A stretch of DNA of 64,000 nucleotides, from contig OX392529.1 in NCBI GenBank assembly GCA_947623455.1, forward strand, positions 63,983,686 to 64,047,685, written 5' to 3'. This document shows, one piece after another, positions 44,281-56,105 of the stretch. Within the stretch, counting starts at the first letter, position 1. Each line of letters opens with the position of its first letter. Source of the stretch: Mimachlamys varia. Its lineage: Eukaryota; Mollusca; Bivalvia; Pectinida; Pectinidae. A program made the position numbers and the translations under genes. Below the pieces are notes generated by a model. The model was not told the origin of the DNA and ran no database searches. It saw only the letters and a list, made by a program, of their open reading frames with translations.

Positions 44281-44991
44281 CTTTGTTAAAGGAAGCAGAA
44301 ATGTAGCAGATCTAGACCAGGTTGATCATTGGCGACTAGCTGCGATAACGTAGCTCTACATGACGAGACTATTTTATATTGCGTCTTTAGAGCTACGAAA
44401 CGGTCCCATGCCTGCTAGTGGAGCAACACAAACAGTGTTCAATCTGTGAGATTTCATTTAATTAGCACCTTTTGTGAGCATAATGTTGTCAAAATAATGC
44501 AGGATTCCTGAAATATCGAGTGTTTAACGTGATAAAATATTTTTTCGCAAAATTAGCGGAACCAGAAATATCCCTCTTGACAAACAAAAGAAACTACTGT
44601 CATGACAGTTCACGTGTGATGTTATCTCAAATCTCGTTTTTAAATATGGCCTGCATGACCAAATTTGGAATTACGCGCGCACTCATTGACAAATAGAGCT
44701 CTTCAGAAAAGTCTTAATCATGGCTGCCGCTACTCATTTCAGTATATGCCTCGTTACGTTTACTTGATATTTAACGACATTTTAGATGAGTTTTGATTTC
44801 AAGTTAAGTAGCAGATCGACAGAAATGGTTTATAATTTGAATATGTTTATTGATGGGAACCAATAGTCTGATAATTGATGCAACAATCGCCCGGTGTGAA
44901 TCGGACTTGCTCTACATCGAGGCGTGGGACCGATTTAATGCCCGGCTGGGGCAAAGCTATAAGAGGCCTGGTAGCAATATTAGTACTAATT
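44281..44991. other. Unassigned, with a further decayed SINE head
   Basis: TTGGCGACTAGCTGCGATAA near 44,328 may be a third, decayed copy of the same head. CGTAGCTCT...AGAGCTACG (44,349-44,398) forms a hairpin. Nothing coding is recognised. Confidence 0.4.
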
Positions 44992-45115
44992 GGCGACCAG
45001 ATAGCTTAATTGATGGGGCGTCTGTCTAGAGTTCAGAAGGTCCCGGGTTCGAACCTAGTCTGGTCGTGCATTTTTACTCTACTGTTACATTATACATGTA
45101 TTGTTTGTTAAATGA
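44992..45115 (+). mobile_element. tRNA-derived SINE (second family), copy 2
   Basis: GGCGACCAGATAGCTTAATT, GGTCCCGGGTTCGAACCTAG (well-kept B box), GTCTGGTCGTGCATTTTTAC, then TCTACTGTTACATT. Same organisation as 44,109-44,280 at ~880 bp distance. Confidence 0.65.
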
Positions 45116-45149
45116 AAACCTCAAGTTAGCCTACTAAAATGGAATAGAA

Positions 45150-45518
45150 TTGAACAATCTTTTGATTGAAAATGGAACCTGGCCTGCTGGCCAGGTAGGA
45201 AAATATCGAATTATCGACAAAGTGGGGAACGATCTTTTTATAGAAGTGGGTACAGACGTAGAAACTGACCGAATCGTCTTGCATAAAAGATCAAATCCAC
45301 ATGAAAATGATGAAAGCGTGATAATCTTTACAGATAAGGTTTTCGGTATTGCTACCTACCTAAATACACTTTTGAATTGTTGTCAAAACTTTTGTTTGAA
45401 GTTTTTTTCCTGTGGGGTCCAAGTTGCTGACACACACTCACTGCTCGGACATGGTTTGTATGTAATGGTAACTTGGCATACCGTAAATTATCTCGTCAAC
45501 AAACCTCAGCCACGATTT
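45150..45518 (+). CDS. Unrecognised open frame, possible exon
   Basis: The frame is open from 45,150 to 45,662. Its first ~55 codons look protein-like (NGTWPAGQVGKYRIIDKVGN, then DLFIEVGTDVETDRIVLHKR) and end at TTTACAGATAAG followed by GTTTTC, a weak splice-donor candidate near 45,340. Beyond that it becomes Phe/Leu-rich and, after 45,519, enters a locally duplicated segment where the other copy does not keep the frame. I recognise no family. It could be an exon, a fragment of a mobile element, or chance. Confidence 0.25.
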
Positions 45519-45890
45519 ACATTTTGTTTTTCCGAAAGCACTGTCAACTCAACCATACCTTTTCGTCAACCCATGCTCTTCGTCTCCTTTGATGGTGTCG
45601 GATTTCTTTTTGTTGATCAGATGCATCTGTTCCGATTGGTTTATAGTCTCTTTCTAGGCTAATCGTGCTTTGAGTCTGATGTGACTCCGTTTTCGTCTGC
45701 CATATTTGTTTACCGCCGCTACCTGATATTTGCGCTTCCGGTTATATTTTTATACGAGCAATCACGTGGTTTTTTCGAATCACTATCAAGCTCCCGGTTC
45801 CGTGCCGATTCGCAAAAAAAATAAATAATGCTTTTTTTTTAATATTGAAAACGATAATAGAAACATAACTATTGTTTTAAAGCGTGATAG
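45519..45890 (+). repeat. Local duplication D1, copy 1
   Basis: Matches 46,033-46,395 in direct orientation (~515-bp offset): CCGAAAGCACTGTCAACTCA, TTTCTTTTTGTTGATCAGAT, TTTATACGAGCAATCACGTG and CTCCCGGTTCCGTGCCGATT. It contains ETS-like CTTCCGG and E-box CACGTG words, so a promoter origin is possible. Confidence 0.8.
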
Positions 45891-45940
45891 ACATAACTAG
45901 ACTTGGTCTAAATATGTAACTCTGGTTAAATAAAAGATTT

Positions 45941-45962
45941 TATTATTATTATTATTATTATT
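45941..45962 (+). repeat. (ATT)n microsatellite
   Basis: About seven ATT units between the two D1 copies. Confidence 0.9.
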
Positions 45963-46032
45963 ACAAGCTTTACCGAACATAATCTTACAGTGTACTGGAA
46001 TGAAGAATGTATTTTCGTATACGTAACAGCTA

Positions 46033-46395
46033 TACATTTTTGTTTTCCGAAAGCACTGTCAACTCAACCACACTTCGTCCGTCAAACCATGCTCTTCGTC
46101 TTCTTTGATGTTGTCGTATTTCTTTTTGTTGATCAGATGCATGTGTTCCGATCTTTCAATAGTCTCTTTCAGCTTCTTTCTTGTCTAGTCTTGTGACTCT
46201 GTTTTCGTCAGCCAATATTTGTTTACCGCGGCTACCTGACATTTGTGCTTCCGGTTCTATTTTTATACGAGCAATCACGTGATTTGTTTCGAATCATGTG
46301 ACCACTATCCTGCTCCCGGTTCCGTGCCGATTCGCAAGCAAACATAAGAAATGTTTTTAAACATAGAAAACGATAATAAAAATATAACTATTGTA
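46033..46395 (+). repeat. Local duplication D1, copy 2
   Basis: Second copy of 45,519-45,890 with about 80-85% identity by eye. Both copies keep ATTTTTATACGAGCAATCAC, then GTG. Confidence 0.8.
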
Positions 46396-46403
46396 CTAAT
46401 GTG

Positions 46404-46635
46404 CTAAGTAATAAATCTTGATATTAAATAAATATGTTATTGTTTGATAATCTAAACTGTTTAAGGTTAAAAAAATTATAGAAAATGTTTCATGTCGTAC
46501 CATGTTGAGATTCCTATAATTAGTCGAATGGCGGCGGCGAAATTGAGCAGACGAGCACCAAATTTAGCCGAAAATGCCGTTTTAAGGTACTTTCCGGTTA
46601 TTTGACACAACTGAGACCTTGATTTTCCTTCTTAT
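46404..46635 (+). repeat. Local duplication D2, copy 1, with short ATG frame
   Basis: Matches 46,746-46,965. Contains ATG at 46,528 in the context GTCGAATGGCGGCGGCG, opening a 25-codon frame MAAAKLSRRAPNLAENAVLR and so on to TGA at 46,605. The triplet phase permits a donor AAG|GTACTT at 46,586/46,587, so this could be a short first exon. No family recognised. Confidence 0.6.
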
Positions 46636-46745
46636 AATAACATTTGCCTTCAGAAAATGTATTTCATTTAGAAATTAGTCCAAACACGAGCTAATTATTA
46701 TTATTATGTAAGATTATGTTTTAATTAACTATGGTATTGATTTGC

Positions 46746-46965
46746 TAAGTAATAAATCTTGATTTCAAATAAATATGTTGTTGTTTGATAGGCTAAACTG
46801 TTAAGGTTAAAACAATGTTTCATGTCGTACCATGTTGAGATTCCTATAATTAGTCGAATGGCGGCGGCGAAATTGAGCAGACGAGCACCACATTTAGCGG
46901 AAAATACCGTTTTAAGGTACTCTCAGGTTATTTGACACCACCGAGACCTTGATTTTCTTTCTGAA
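46746..46965 (+). repeat. Local duplication D2, copy 2, with the same ATG frame
   Basis: About 90% identical to 46,404-46,635. The frame at 46,858-46,935 is kept (MAAAKLSRRAPHLAENTVLR), and the CATGTCGTACCATGTTGAGA upstream is unchanged. The TAAG|GTAC site is also kept. Confidence 0.6.
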
Positions 46966-47874
46966 AAGTCTTTTCCTTTGTTTATATGAGACAACTTCTC
47001 TGAAACGTATCATTAGATTGACCATGTCTGTGCATTGCCCTTAGTGTAATCGAGTTTGAATTCGGATTATGCCTTTGCTAACGTTCCGGTATTCCTATTT
47101 TTATTTTACATAATTCATTCTCTTGTCGGGATAGCTACACAAGACATCCAACCAATTAGCGGTACTGGGATTAACTGAATCATTTACTGAATTCTAGTTT
47201 GCAAATCACAGAAACAATAGTATAGCCGATATCCATTAATCATACCTTTCCATGTTGCGGATGCCTTTTTTACACAGCTTTCGAGAAACTATTAAGAAGT
47301 GTCAATGTTAATGTGCAAACATTGAAAATGTATGTGTATCATTTGTATGTGAATTTGTGTGTGTGGATGAGGATATCTAACATATATCGATGCTTAACAA
47401 TATACCAGATATACTGTAAATATCAGAACTAATTAAAAACAACAATGCTTCGATGCTTAGCTGTGCTGTTTTCATATCAGTGCGCCTAACGAGTACACAC
47501 TGATTCCTCAACGGTATGTGCATCACGCATTGGAACGATTTCCTTAACACAGCAATAATACATATGGCCTTTGTGTGAATTGTGAATTAATGAACTATGT
47601 CTTAGAGGCGAACATATCGTGTAAGCTAATTAGAAATTTAGAGTAAGGGCTATATATGGGTGGCTGCGTGCTATTGTCATATCAGTTTCATGCAAATGTA
47701 GCTATTTAGAACGGTTGCAATATTAATTAGACGCCAGCTCGCAAACGCTTGGTTGTGCCTGAAAGTGTTAGCCTCATTACAAGTGGAGTACTGCGTATAT
47801 AGCAAGTGGAGTTTGTGTTTAGTGTTGTTTGGTTTCTATTACAGCAGAAGCTTTGACGGCTGTGCCTTGTGCTG
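46966..47874. other. No recognised gene
   Basis: About 0.9 kb of AT-rich DNA without coding or repeat signature. Confidence 0.5.
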
Positions 47875-48100
47875 GGAGGTACTATGACACACCCTTGTCA
47901 GGTAGGTCAAGTTTTAACGATTAAGCCATGTGGTCAGATGTATTATGACACACCCTTGTCAGGTAGGTCATGCTTTGGCGATTAAGCAACGTGGTCAGAT
48001 GTACTATGACACACCTTTGTCAGGTAGGTCATTCTTTGACGATTAAGCAATGTGGTCGGATGTACTATGAAACACCCTTGTCAAGTAGGCCACGCTTTGT
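47875..48100. repeat. 61-bp tandem repeat, ~3.7 copies
   Basis: GTGGTCAGATGTACTATGAC followed by ACACCCTTGTCAGGTAGGTC and a joint of GACGATTAAGCAA type recurs at 47,930, 47,991 and 48,052. Confidence 0.9.
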
Positions 48101-49299
48101 ATGCTAGAGTTACTTTTGACGATATCTTAAAAAATACCTCTAGTTTCTTTCATCAAAGACGATAAACATGCCAAATATTAAAAGTTTGATGGTACCCAAT
48201 CCATGATTACTTACTAGTAAATGTGTTTTGTTGAACCGTAGCTTTCTGCATGTAATCACAATACTGATATTCCTACCCTAACCCAAATAGCATTTTGTAG
48301 TGTTGTCTATAATGCTTAGCCATTACAATTAAGAACTATGCGCTAGTATCTGGTTGTGATTATATCAAGATCATTTAAACAAAAAGGAGTTATCAAACAA
48401 TGCAATGACTAAATGGGAGATATTAAGCAGGGTATTTATATGACGCTGTTTGATGTATTAATTTGTCATGATACTTATTGAGTATTCAAACATCGTTTTA
48501 AATGTTTAGATACATGCAGTTTAAGCAAAATACACAATTGTAATTTGTGTGAAATTGAATCATGTCCAGAATTATTTTCCAATATCTTAGAAGGTAATGA
48601 ATACGGCATTTTCATAATTAAACCAATTCTGTGAAATACTTAGGATATTTAGAATATGACTGACTCCCTTTCGGTATCTGCTTCAGTATTGAATACGAAA
48701 GTTTTGTTAGAATACCTTTATCGCATCTAATAAAGAATGTGATGTTTTGTATTTAAACCATTATCCACAATTCTATCAAATGAGGCCTTTCTGGATATTA
48801 CGTCATAATATCGTCGGGTGAAATGCTGGTTTTGTATTCAAAGGCTGATCAATTCGTAGTATTTTAATCGATATAAGGGTACTGTTAAACCAGTTATGTT
48901 GTTGGTAAATGGACGTATGCTGCCTTTTATGATAATACTTATGTTATAAAATATAGAGTGATGAAAGGAATTAACCATTGAACGTCTGTCAGACTATATT
49001 ATATTATATGACATGTAAATAATAATGATGTCTGTTATTTTATAAATCTGCTACCTATATTGCATTCTCACTGGCGTTCAATGGTAATATTTTAATTCAG
49101 ATATTATCTGATACATTATCCTTTCATTTTGTTTCAATTACTATGTTTTTTACGTTGTATGTTAACAAACTGAAAGAAAGTGTTGAAAATATTAATCAAC
49201 TGAATGATTAACGCAAAGCTGTAATGTCAAAGAGTTGACGTAACATAAGTCAATATGGCTCAAAAATAACGTCATGTTGTTGTCCGGTGGTCGAGACTG
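48101..49299. other. No recognised gene
   Basis: About 1.2 kb, AT-rich. No long frame. Confidence 0.5.
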
Positions 49300-49620
49300 C
49301 TTCCCCACTCTCATTCATACAATCCAGATTAATATTGAACCAATTGGAGGTAAACAAAAGATAATAGTTAAGCGTCAACAAAACTTATGATCCGAAATCA
49401 AAATCGATTAAACCAGGGACAAAATATGATCAAGGGAAGCTGTTTTACAAGGAGACCATTGACAAGAGAATAAGACTAGATATTCCGGAAGAGTAGATGT
49501 ACATCCATGTAAATGCATTGTCCTTAAATTGCAAGCTAATGCATCATTCTAAATCACAAAAAGTAGGTGTGTTGATGAACACATTCAGCCTTCATGTAAT
49601 ACAAAAATACATCATTTGTT
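49300..49620 (+). repeat. Dispersed repeat, copy 2
   Basis: Direct match to 37,340-37,640: AAGCGTCAACAAAACTTATG, ATCCGAA, CGATTAAACCAGGGA, TTTACAAGGAGACCATTGAC and ATTCCGGAAGAGTAGATG. Copies are about 12 kb apart and decayed. Confidence 0.6.
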
Positions 49621-50880
49621 TATAATGAGACCAAGATGGCAACCATAAAGCGTCATAGTCTACATCAACTGGCATCTCTCAAATCTCTGTGCCGTGATCC
49701 AGAAAGTGAATACTCTGCTTCTGCACTTAAGCCTAATTCCCCGTTTTGGCGAAGCAGTAATACGAACATATCCGTTTGTTTTCATAAATATAGCGTCTGA
49801 ATATCTTTAGACAGACTTAGAACTTAACAACGTTTAATAGTTACATTTGACCATTTTGCCTTCTCTTATATTCAGCTCGCTGCAAGTAAGTTGTCTTGTT
49901 TCCGGAATCCATGCTTGAGAATAATGATGGTGTCATGAAAATAGGCATATTAAGATATAAAATGTCGATCCGACTGGGCTAGGGAAAAGTCACGCGGCTC
50001 GTTAAGTACATGTCCAAACTTTTACGATCCGCCTACACACATGTTTACATACTTTAAATACGAATCAACATCTGATAACCATATAAAATATATTTAGTAT
50101 ATTAGGACATACTATTTTGCATTTAGAATATCAATAAGAGTGAAGTCTATCAATATAAATATAACGTGACAATCGTTTAAGGATGACAGAGCTGGCATAG
50201 CTGTGTACACTTTAATTAGTCTTGTTTGTGATCACTTGATTATCTAGAATGTTTCATCCTACTTTCGAACGGACTGTTAATATCACAAGGTATGGGGGCG
50301 TGAAGGATAAATGTACAGCAACACACCAATTTGGCTTCGGACTCCGGATAGACGATATGTGACATGGGCCCTGTAATACCGATTGGCTGGTCATGCCGAG
50401 CCCTGAGATCATTGATCTGAGTCGTCGGTGGGCCCGGGTCAATCGCGAGTTATTTTTACTCACAAGTATGCTATTCTGTGCATCCCTGACACGTGACGTT
50501 GGCTATCCGTGCTAAAGAAATGTCCCTAAGTTGGACTCCGGGGTGGATGGGGCCACAATTAATTAATCATATACGTTGGGTAAAAATAGCAATCTTTATT
50601 CTCAAGTTCAATCGCCCGACAAAAACGCCAATTAAATCCCAACAAGCCACCATACAAACCAAACCAAATCAACAAGCCACCACTCAAACCAAACCAAATC
50701 CAACTTTTCCCCAGTTCTTGGTGATGTCCTCTACTCAGATTGACACAACCACAGCATCCCTGTCCTTCATCTGTTAAAGAAACACATTCAATGCATCGCT
50801 GGGAACGTGAAATCTGTTAAGCCTCTGGGATTGGGAAATCCCCTCATAGAGGTTTACCGCCGGCAACAGGCGGTAAGACT
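49621..50880. other. Unassigned; possible LINE ORF1-like tail
   Basis: A Gln/Thr/Lys-rich stretch at 50,630-50,760 (QATIQTKPNQQATTQTKPN) resembles low-complexity tails of LINE ORF1 proteins and the TKATKSNQPQKTTPP segment at 52,066. If so, the Penelope-like element that follows may have inserted into that LINE. The rest is unassigned. Confidence 0.3.
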
Positions 50881-50939
50881 TGTGGTATAATGATTTTCGA
50901 CAAAAGTGACAAAGTCTCCTCACTCAAAAAGAATAATCT

Positions 50940-51965
50940 ACGAAGTGGTTTGAAAACTTGACTTGTGAAACGTCCTATGTTGTGTACGGTATTGAATGTT
51001 CTCGCTGTGGTTTACTTTATATCGGTGAAACAAAAAACCAGTTGCGACAGAGAATGAACGATCATTGTTCGGAAGTAAACCGGGACGAGAATCGATGTTT
51101 ATATCAGCATTTTAATATCCCTGATCATTCAATTCTATCTATGACTGTCCGTATTCACGAGAAAATCTACGTTTTCGTAGCCTTGGACATCGGCAATACA
51201 ACAGTTCTACAGAATGCAGTGTAAAATGTAAAGACGTTATGGTCACATTAAATTCGACCAATTAGGCCCGTGCGAACGGACGGCCATAAGCCACCGACGA
51301 CTCGACATATTATGAAAGTCGCTTTTGCCAACAATGACATTCATGCCATTGATATCAGCAACATCTGGCATCAAAAGTCTGTTCAAGCTAACATTCCACC
51401 GTACTTCCGATATAAACGATCACCTATCATTTCCTACAATTATTTTGTTTCTAAGCTTTTCAATTATAAATAAACACTGCAACAGTTGAACATAGGTGAC
51501 CTTAGAATGACCTCTCCTTCAGCATGTTCATGTTCTTTATCCCCATATGGCCATGGCCCAACTGGACACTTAGTCACCGGCACACTGCATATTTTCCAAA
51601 CCTATAGCTACGGGAGCTTTTCATCAAATGGTGTGTAAATTTTAGGATTCTTATGGACTCTGTGGAAGACTAAGACAGAAAATTGGCAAAACGTGAACAT
51701 GCTGAATTGGATTCACTTTCAGAGTGGGTTAAATCTATCAGGTCTTCTATTCAGAAAAGAATAAGCAGTTTGCGATATGAAATGAAAACTTAACACAAGT
51801 CGATAACTTGACCCCGATGTTCGAACAACACTCAATGACCTACGTGACAAGCATGTGGTTGTGTCTGCAGACAAGGCATCTAATAAACTGATCATGGTTT
51901 GCAAACACGTTTACATTCATTATTTGCAAAATGAACTTGGTCTGCTTGATCACTAAGGTAACCAT
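50940..51965 (+). pseudogene. Penelope-like element, 5' half, GIY-YIG domain first (Hydra/Naiad-type order)
   Basis: 50,958-51,224 encodes a GIY-YIG nuclease: TCETSYVVYGIECSRCGLLY followed by IGETKNQLRQRMNDH (the GIY and YIG motifs appear as YGIEC...LYIGET, with the conserved Arg in LRQRM), then FNIPDHSILSM. Downstream on the same strand, 51,270-51,473 gives HKPPTTRHIMKVAFANNDI, HQKSVQANIPPYFRYK and SYNYF-SKLFNYK, and 51,690-51,950 gives diverged LDSLSEWVKSIRSSIQKR and VCRQG-like PADKAS sequence, the N-terminal part of the RT module. Nuclease upstream of RT is the permuted order described for Hydra/Naiad PLEs, unlike the usual C-terminal position. Stops and shifts separate the pieces. The RT core is missing because LINE sequence begins at about 51,970. 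Confidence 0.8.
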
Positions 51966-51969
51966 AATT

Positions 51970-54900
51970 ACGCATTGACCTGTGTGGGGCTCTCAGATCC
52001 CAGAGTTGGCTGGCACTCGGACCTGCAGGATCATTACGGGCAACCCGTCACGGTTTACCTCCTATACCAAAGCAACCAAATCAAATCAACCCCAAAAAAC
52101 TACGCCACCATCAACAGCTGAAACTCTCGACCCATTAGGAAAAGCCACAGCATCTTCTCCAAATAGCAATATGCGTTTACCAAACCGATATTTATCAACT
52201 TCACAACGCCACACAACAAACAAGCAACAACCAGGGGCATCTTCGGTGGTTTGACGACTGCAGAAATCACATTCTCTGACGTCGTTTCAGACCCAAAAGA
52301 CCTATATATCACTAACAAAAACCGAACCGGAGAGGGAAATCTGACGGCTACCCATTAAAAAGCCGATCTGATTATCGACATCAGTAAAGGTTGTGAAAAC
52401 CCTATGCACAATCACAATAGATATAACATACCGATGCATCCAGCGGAGTGCACAGATATGGACACTGAGATCCCCCTCCGTCAGCCAACACTTCCAAAAT
52501 CTGACCAACATAAATGCTACAACAATACATTGGAACATACGCGGATTGATGAAAAACGTAAAGGAATTACAGTATTAATCTAAAAACCACAACCTGGCCA
52601 TCTTCCGCTTAGAAAAAGTGTGCTTAAATACTCGCTCTACTGTAATATGCCAGCGGCAGGGCATCGCAATGTGCGGCTGCGGCTTATACTAAAATTACTC
52701 ATCATAAGCATTTCCTCTGAGCAATAGCTTTAACTGCGACCAACTGACTTCGCAACTTCCAACACCTTTCGTTATCCTTGGTGACTTTAATGGCCACAAC
52801 AGCCCGCGGGGTTCCCTAAACACGGACGAAAGAGGAAGACGTATCGAAGAGTTCATATATAAAAGCAATCTGTGTCTGTTTATTACGCCCCTACATATTT
52901 GAATCATGCCTCTGGCTCGCTTACCCACATTATCTTAGCTGTCTTTATTCTATCCTTCAATTCTACTTGATTGTGACTGGAAGGTCAATGATGTTCTGTG
53001 TGGACATGATCACTTTCCAATCTTTCTGATCTGAGAGGAACCTCTCCCTTGATAGAATATACACAAAGTAGACTGGGAGCAATTTTCCAAACATGTGTTA
53101 TGGAATGCTTATTGAAGAACATTTCCAAAACCTTGATTGCCAAATTTAGCAGCTGTCACCGACGAAATCACTAATCAGTTTCTAAAGCATCTACCAGTCG
53201 CATCATTGAGATGCCTCATACACATATTCAACCAAGTCTATGCTTCCTGAAAGATCCCTGAGTCATGAAAGGAATCTTCAATGATTCTTATCCCAAAACC
53301 AGGAAAGGGCGCTACTTAACCAAATAATTATCGTCCTGTTCCTCTGACAAAATGCGTCTGTAAAATACTTGAACGTATGATAAACACTAGACTAGTTTGG
53401 TTTCTTGAATCAAATAATATCATTATTCCCCTCCAAAGTGGATTCAGAGACCGAAGAGGGACGGTAGACCATCTGGTCCGCCTAGAAACGTTCATTCGAG
53501 CAGCTTTTTGCCTGGAAAGAACATCTCATTACAGCGTTGTTTCTTCTTACTTTGAGAAGGCATACGATACTACTTGGCAAAACGGTATCATGAAAAACCT
53601 GCACGAGATCGGTGTGCGTGGGAATCTCGCGATATTCATGTCACATTACATATCTGACAGACATTTTAAAGTTTGCGTTGGTTCAACCCCAGGGTGGAAT
53701 CCTATCAGCGACTCTTTTTGGCCTAAAGGTCAATAGTAGAGTTAAATGCCCTGGCCAGTCAACAGAATGGTCTCTATGTGTGGACGGCCTGTTATAGATT
53801 AAAATAAATGCACACGATAGAACAACTCCTATAATGTTTAGGCAAGCTACAAGCATGGGATTGACGAAATTGGGTTGTAATTCTCCAGATCAAATACTGT
53901 ATGTATGCACTTCTGACAAACACGAAAACCATACTGCGACCCAGATATCACACTTAATGCCATCCAAATTCAAGTTGTTTAGCAAACTAAATTTCTCGGA
54001 CTGATATTTGGTTCTAAACCCTCTTTTGTTCCACTTATAAACATCTGAAAGATAAATACTCAAAGGCCCTGAACATCATGCTTGTTCTCTCCATAGTGAC
54101 TGGGGTGCAGACCGTGACATGTTTTTGCGATTGTACAGGTCACGTATCCGATCAAAACTTGACTATGGTTCGATTGTTTATGGATCAGCACTCAGTTCTT
54201 ATCTGCAGATGCCGGATCCTATCCAGAACCAAGGCCTTCGTCTACATGTAGCTTTGGGGTTTTTCGAACAACACCAGTAAAAAGCCTATATGTAGAGGCG
54301 AATGAGCTATCTCTAAATTAGCGAAGGAGAAAAATGTCATTACAATTTGCTACTCAAAAAAATGTCGAATCCAAAACAAATCTTGCATCAACCAGGTCTT
54401 CATTCCAAAATATCGACATATTGCCACTCAAAATCAAAAACTCCGAATATCAATTTGTTTACAAGAGTTAAATATAACGTTAGACAACATAGCAAAGTTA
54501 ACACTTCCAGATGTACAACATGGCTTGCAAAAACATCTGATGTTAATATTACACTGCATGAGCGGGCAAAGTCAGTGCATTACCCGAAGAACACAACTCG
54601 TCTTTTCTTGATTGCATTACAGGTTTCCCTGATCATGAGTATGGCTAAAAAGATGATGAAAAAGTTGTAGCAGCATGCTACACTACTCACCATTGTTCTT
54701 CAATTCAACTACCAGATGATGCCTCTATTTACTACCAGATGGTGCCTCTATTTACTACCAGATGGTGCCTCTATTTACTACCAGATGGTGCCTCTATTTA
54801 CTACCAGATGGTGCCTCTATTTACTACCAGATGGTGCCTCTATTTACTCTGTGGAAGCATGTGCCTTTGATCTGACCCTTGAGCATATCGATGAACACCG

Positions 54901-55081
54901 CATTGAAAAGGATATCATCTGTTCTGATTCACTCTCAGTCCTTCAAACTGTACAATCACATGAACCCAAACACACCTTAACCCAAAACCTTTCTTCTCGC
55001 GTATTGCGAACTAAATTTGACTTGCAATATTATAATCATCATCATCCAACAGAATCATGTTGTCACAGTTTAATCGTTTGA
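51970..55081 (+). pseudogene. Decayed LINE with endonuclease, RT and RNase H
   Basis: Order: ORF1-like Pro/Thr-rich tail (52,000-52,254); endonuclease start TIHWNIRGLMKNVKELQ (52,519), its catalytic GDFNGHNS (about 52,770) with TDERGRRIEEFI, and CGHDHFPIF (about 53,003, usual SDHFPI); RT with NNYRPVPLTKCVCKILERMI (about 53,325), QSGFRDRRGTVDHLVRLETF, SYFEKAYDTTWQNGIMKNL (usual DLEKAYD, first Asp lost) and a run-on GGILSATLFGLKVNS; RNase H near 54,845-55,075 with SVEACAFDLTLEHI and IICSDSLSVLQTVQS. RNase H after RT suggests an I/Jockey/R1-type element. Multiple stops, shifts and a lost first RT aspartate show it is inactive. No clear 3' tail is visible. Confidence 0.85.
54709..54850. repeat. 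23-bp minisatellite at the start of the LINE RNase H domain
   Basis: Six copies of CTACCAGATGGTGCCTCTAT plus TTA. The last copy runs straight into the RNase H frame (PDGASIY-SVEA), so the unit itself looks like amplified coding sequence. As 23 is not a multiple of 3, the copies read LPDGASIY, YQMVPLFT and TRWCLYL in turn. Confidence 0.95.
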
Positions 55082-55867
55082 TAACTATTCATCAATTGTG
55101 CAATTTTATTCAACCGTAATCACTTTTGCAAGGTTTTATACAAACACTTTTGGTTTTTTTCCCCGATTCATTTTAAAATGTCTTTTGCTAGTTGACTATG
55201 TGTATAAGTCTTTTTCATATATTAATTAAACGGCCATTTAGGATATAACAAAAACCGCTTGACATAAATGATCATAGTTGTCGATGGCCGTAAAACGCAA
55301 ACAAACACATAAGCGTTAAGCCTTTGGATATCTAATTATGGCACTGCCCACTATGTCATTCTAAAGTAACTTTGTACACCAAATATATTTATCTCCTTTA
55401 ACGGTTTGGTCACGATATTTCAAATTGTATAAAAAAGTAATGAAATTTGTAGTACAGATACAAAAAAAAAATACTGATTAATCCATCAACTTGTGTTCCG
55501 GTATGTAGATATTTACAATCAAAGTTGACCGCTCTCGACTGGCAAACAATTTAAAGGGCGTACCGGCTACGTGGTACATGTGAAGTCATCAGGACACAAC
55601 TGATCGACTTAGGTAAACAGAGATGCATTGACGAAGATAGTTAAGTAGAGCAACGCCTTTTGAATACGGCATGTATGTCAGTCTTGACTGTTGTCTAATC
55701 CATAAAATATTTATAAAAGTATATAGCACATTGTGTCTATTTGTGTGGAATGCTTACATATTTTCCTTGGACACAGCTTATGGTCATGCTAGAATGAAAA
55801 ACCATACGCCAATAATAAATAACGATAATAAGCATAATAATTTGAGGTTCTTTTATCCCGCTTTATC
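55082..55867. other. No recognised gene
   Basis: AT-rich. Short frames only. Confidence 0.5.
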
Positions 55868-56105
55868 AAGACAATAAAATACGTTTCAAAGCCGTTCACA
55901 AATTATTATCCTTTGGTACCCAACAGCTAACAGTCTACAATTTCTAGCACTGCCAAACCACGTGCACCCTTCCAGCTACATGTAAGTAGACTGGAACAAG
56001 TGGAGTAACGTATCTGGCTCAAGGATACAACACAAGTGCCGTGACCGGGACTCCAACTCGCAAATCACGTGCCCAGCGGCCTACTACTAGACAACCGTGC
56101 CTCCT
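55868..56105 (-). mobile_element. V-SINE-like element, copy 2 (minus)
   Basis: Reverse complement reads GGCACGGTTGTCTAGTAGTA, GGCCGCTGGGCACGTG, GAGTTGGAGTCCCGGTCACG (B-box region), TTGTGTTGTATCCTTGAG, CCAGTCTACTTACATGTAGC and a tail with GGATAATAATTTGTGAACGG. Same family as 41,250-41,562 and 63,281-63,600. Confidence 0.75.

Noticed and set aside
44109..45115. Functional tRNA genes
   Set aside because: A and B boxes are present but stems are imperfect, and both copies share a non-tRNA 3' body, so they are SINEs.
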